The notes under the pieces are model-generated. The model searched no databases. It saw only the letters and a program-made list of their open reading frames with translations, and was not told the DNA's origin. From Nostoc sp. MS1 (GTDB lineage: Bacteria > Cyanobacteriota > Cyanobacteriia > Cyanobacteriales > Nostocaceae), in the NCBI RefSeq assembly GCF_019976755.1, contig NZ_AP023441.1, forward strand, positions 1,364,001 through 1,428,000: a stretch of DNA of 64,000 nt. The letters run 5' to 3'. Within the stretch, counting starts at the first letter, position 1. Each line of letters opens with the position of its first letter. Made by a program: the position numbers and the translations under genes. Below, in pieces: positions 62,980-64,000 of the stretch.

Positions 62980-64000
62980 TTACCAATTCCCCATATGCTT
63001 TGCTAAAATTTGCTCTGCTCTGGGTTTATAAATTAGGTGAAATAGACTTTCCATGTACCTAACTCTGGCTTCGGTTTTTTCTGGAGAGACAAAATTCCAG
63101 AAGCTATATATTTTGGTTAGTGCTAGTAATTGACTCGTATGTAATTGCCAATTATATTTTTGATGAATGCGTTGACTCATCCATTGAGATACTTCTTGCC
63201 AATGTTCGGGGTGAGTATCACAATCTTGAAAGAATGCCAGAATTTTCTTAGCTGTACCTTCTAAGTCTGTAGGATTAATTTTAAATCCATTATCTCTATC
63301 CTCAAGAATTTCCAAAGCACCACCAAATTTAGTAGCAAAGGTGGGTAAACCGGAAATCATCGCTTCTAAAATACTGCGTCCAAAGGCTTCAAAAAGAGCA
63401 AAGTGGACATAAATCCCACGATAATCAGCTACTAAGCGATAAGCCTCGCCTACTTCTTGGTTAAGCAGTCTTAACCCTAGCCAGCGAATATGCCCATGCA
63501 GATGATAATGATTAATAATGTCGTAAAGCTTTTGAATTTCTTGGGCTTCTTCTGGGTTACTTGTCTTATCCAAATGTAACTTACTAGTAAGAAGAATTAA
63601 ATTGCAGCGTTCCTGTAATTCCTGACTCTTCCCAAAGCATTCAACCAAGCCAGTGAGATTTTTAATTAAGGTAATAGGTGCAACAGCAAAAATCGGCGGT
63701 TTACGTGGCTGGTCTAAATGACCAAATATTTGTGAGTCTTGACGGTGAAATAGTAAATCTTGGACTTTGTTAGTTAAATTAGAGTCTCTGTTTGCTTGAC
63801 TATAGGGAAAGAAAACTTGCTCATTTACCCCTGGCGGAACCATGTTAAATTTAGGATTAAATAAGTCAATCCCATCAACTACATGATAAAGATGGGGCAT
63901 GGTGAAAAACTTATAAGACTCATACTGTCCTACGCTGTCGGGTGTACCGAAAATTTCTTGGTAGGTTGATGTGATAATAAAATCAGCCGCATTCATCGTA
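62980..64000 (-). CDS. sus: Sucrose synthase, C-terminal part
   Basis: The last roughly 339 residues of a GT4-family sucrose synthase; the gene continues past the right edge. Marks are MNAADFIITSTYQEI, VGQYESYKFFT, HVVDGIDLFNPKFNMVPPGV, the LVECFGKSQELQERCNLILL stretch and FALFEAFGRSILEAM, which holds the nucleotide-sugar-binding E-x7-E. The enzyme makes or splits sucrose with UDP or ADP-glucose; in Nostoc-type cyanobacteria it usually feeds ADP-glucose and supports nitrogen fixation in heterocysts (family knowledge). Next to a GH65 gene, it is probably the second of two paralogues found in such genomes (susB-like), but that is not certain. The 5' end is missing. Confidence 0.87.
   Translation of the reverse strand, partial: TMNAADFIITSTYQEIFGTPDSVGQYESYKFFTMPHLYHVVDGIDLFNPKFNMVPPGVNEQVFFPYSQANRDSNLTNKVQDLLFHRQDSQIFGHLDQPRKPPIFAVAPITLIKNLTGLVECFGKSQELQERCNLILLTSKLHLDKTSNPEEAQEIQKLYDIINHYHLHGHIRWLGLRLLNQEVGEAYRLVADYRGIYVHFALFEAFGRSILEAMISGLPTFATKFGGALEILEDRDNGFKINPTDLEGTAKKILAFFQDCDTHPEHWQEVSQWMSQRIHQKYNWQLHTSQLLALTKIYSFWNFVSPEKTEARVRYMESLFHLIYKPRAEQILAKHMGNW

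Overview
The window looks like chromosome from a filamentous, probably heterocyst-forming cyanobacterium of the Nostoc/Anabaena type. The reasons are the many HIP1 octamers (GCGATCGC, e.g. 1462-1469), tandem heptanucleotide repeats of the TTGACAG / TGACTAT / AATGACC kind between genes, purine-rich GGGGAGTGGGG-type tracts, and a gene set typical of that group: a CruA/CruP-type cyclase relative, sucrose synthase beside a GH65 phosphorylase, Uma2 endonuclease, CHAT, NACHT, FHA, PP2C and Ser/Thr kinase proteins, PEP-CTERM and PPC-repeat exported proteins. No strain can be named from the sequence alone.

Layout. 1-3400: end of a methionine-salvage operon (mtnX, mtnB), an ABM-fold protein, a class II amidotransferase, a nuclease lipoprotein and a [2Fe-2S] ferredoxin. 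3479-3565: tRNA-Ser(GGA). 3600-8300: a 100-nt palindromic element, a PEP-CTERM protein and two tandemly duplicated PPC-repeat/RTX secreted proteins. 8627-10301: a complete DDE insertion sequence. 10300-12600: coaBC, a DUF2555-like protein, an esterase. 12764-16929: a signalling pair, CHAT-FHA and zinc-ribbon PP2C. 16930-18280: the largest gene-poor stretch. 18281-24320: an OmpR-type regulator, an HTH-NACHT NTPase with a candidate operator, arsC and a PAS histidine kinase. 24323-27962: two ABC exporter half-transporters that look like a heterodimer. 28259-30275: a DUF3122-like protein, Uma2, an HMA2-like membrane protein. 30392-30982: an internally deleted copy of the insertion sequence. 31090-37266: flavin disulfide reductase, Ser/Thr kinase, pnp, GNAT. 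37480-42623: SNF2 helicase, a 57-residue membrane protein, the CruA/CruP relative. 42806-46970: SnoaL-like, GFA, Rieske, and a large TpsA-like adhesin. 47077-52612: soluble lytic transglycosylase, a degenerate DinG-like helicase, an M48 protease, a coiled-coil protein. 53171-58033: sugar transferase, a PIN toxin pair, a HupE-like membrane protein, a third ABC half-exporter, a membrane protein. 58415-64000: galE, a membrane protein, a GH65-phosphoglucomutase fusion and the 3' part of sucrose synthase.

Genes that appear to work together are mtnX/mtnB (5-methylthioadenosine salvage), CHAT-FHA/PP2C (phosphothreonine signalling), arsC/histidine kinase (6-bp spacing), the two ABC half-exporters (complementary degenerate and consensus ATP sites), vapC with its small upstream partner, and sucrose synthase/GH65-beta-PGM/galE (sugar-nucleotide and disaccharide metabolism). 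The most notable structural observations are the birth of a non-autonomous element from the local insertion sequence, a cluster of AGATAC half-sites in front of the NACHT gene, a 12-bp perfect dyad between a tiny membrane-protein gene and the cyclase relative, and palindromic repeats lying in frame inside coding genes.
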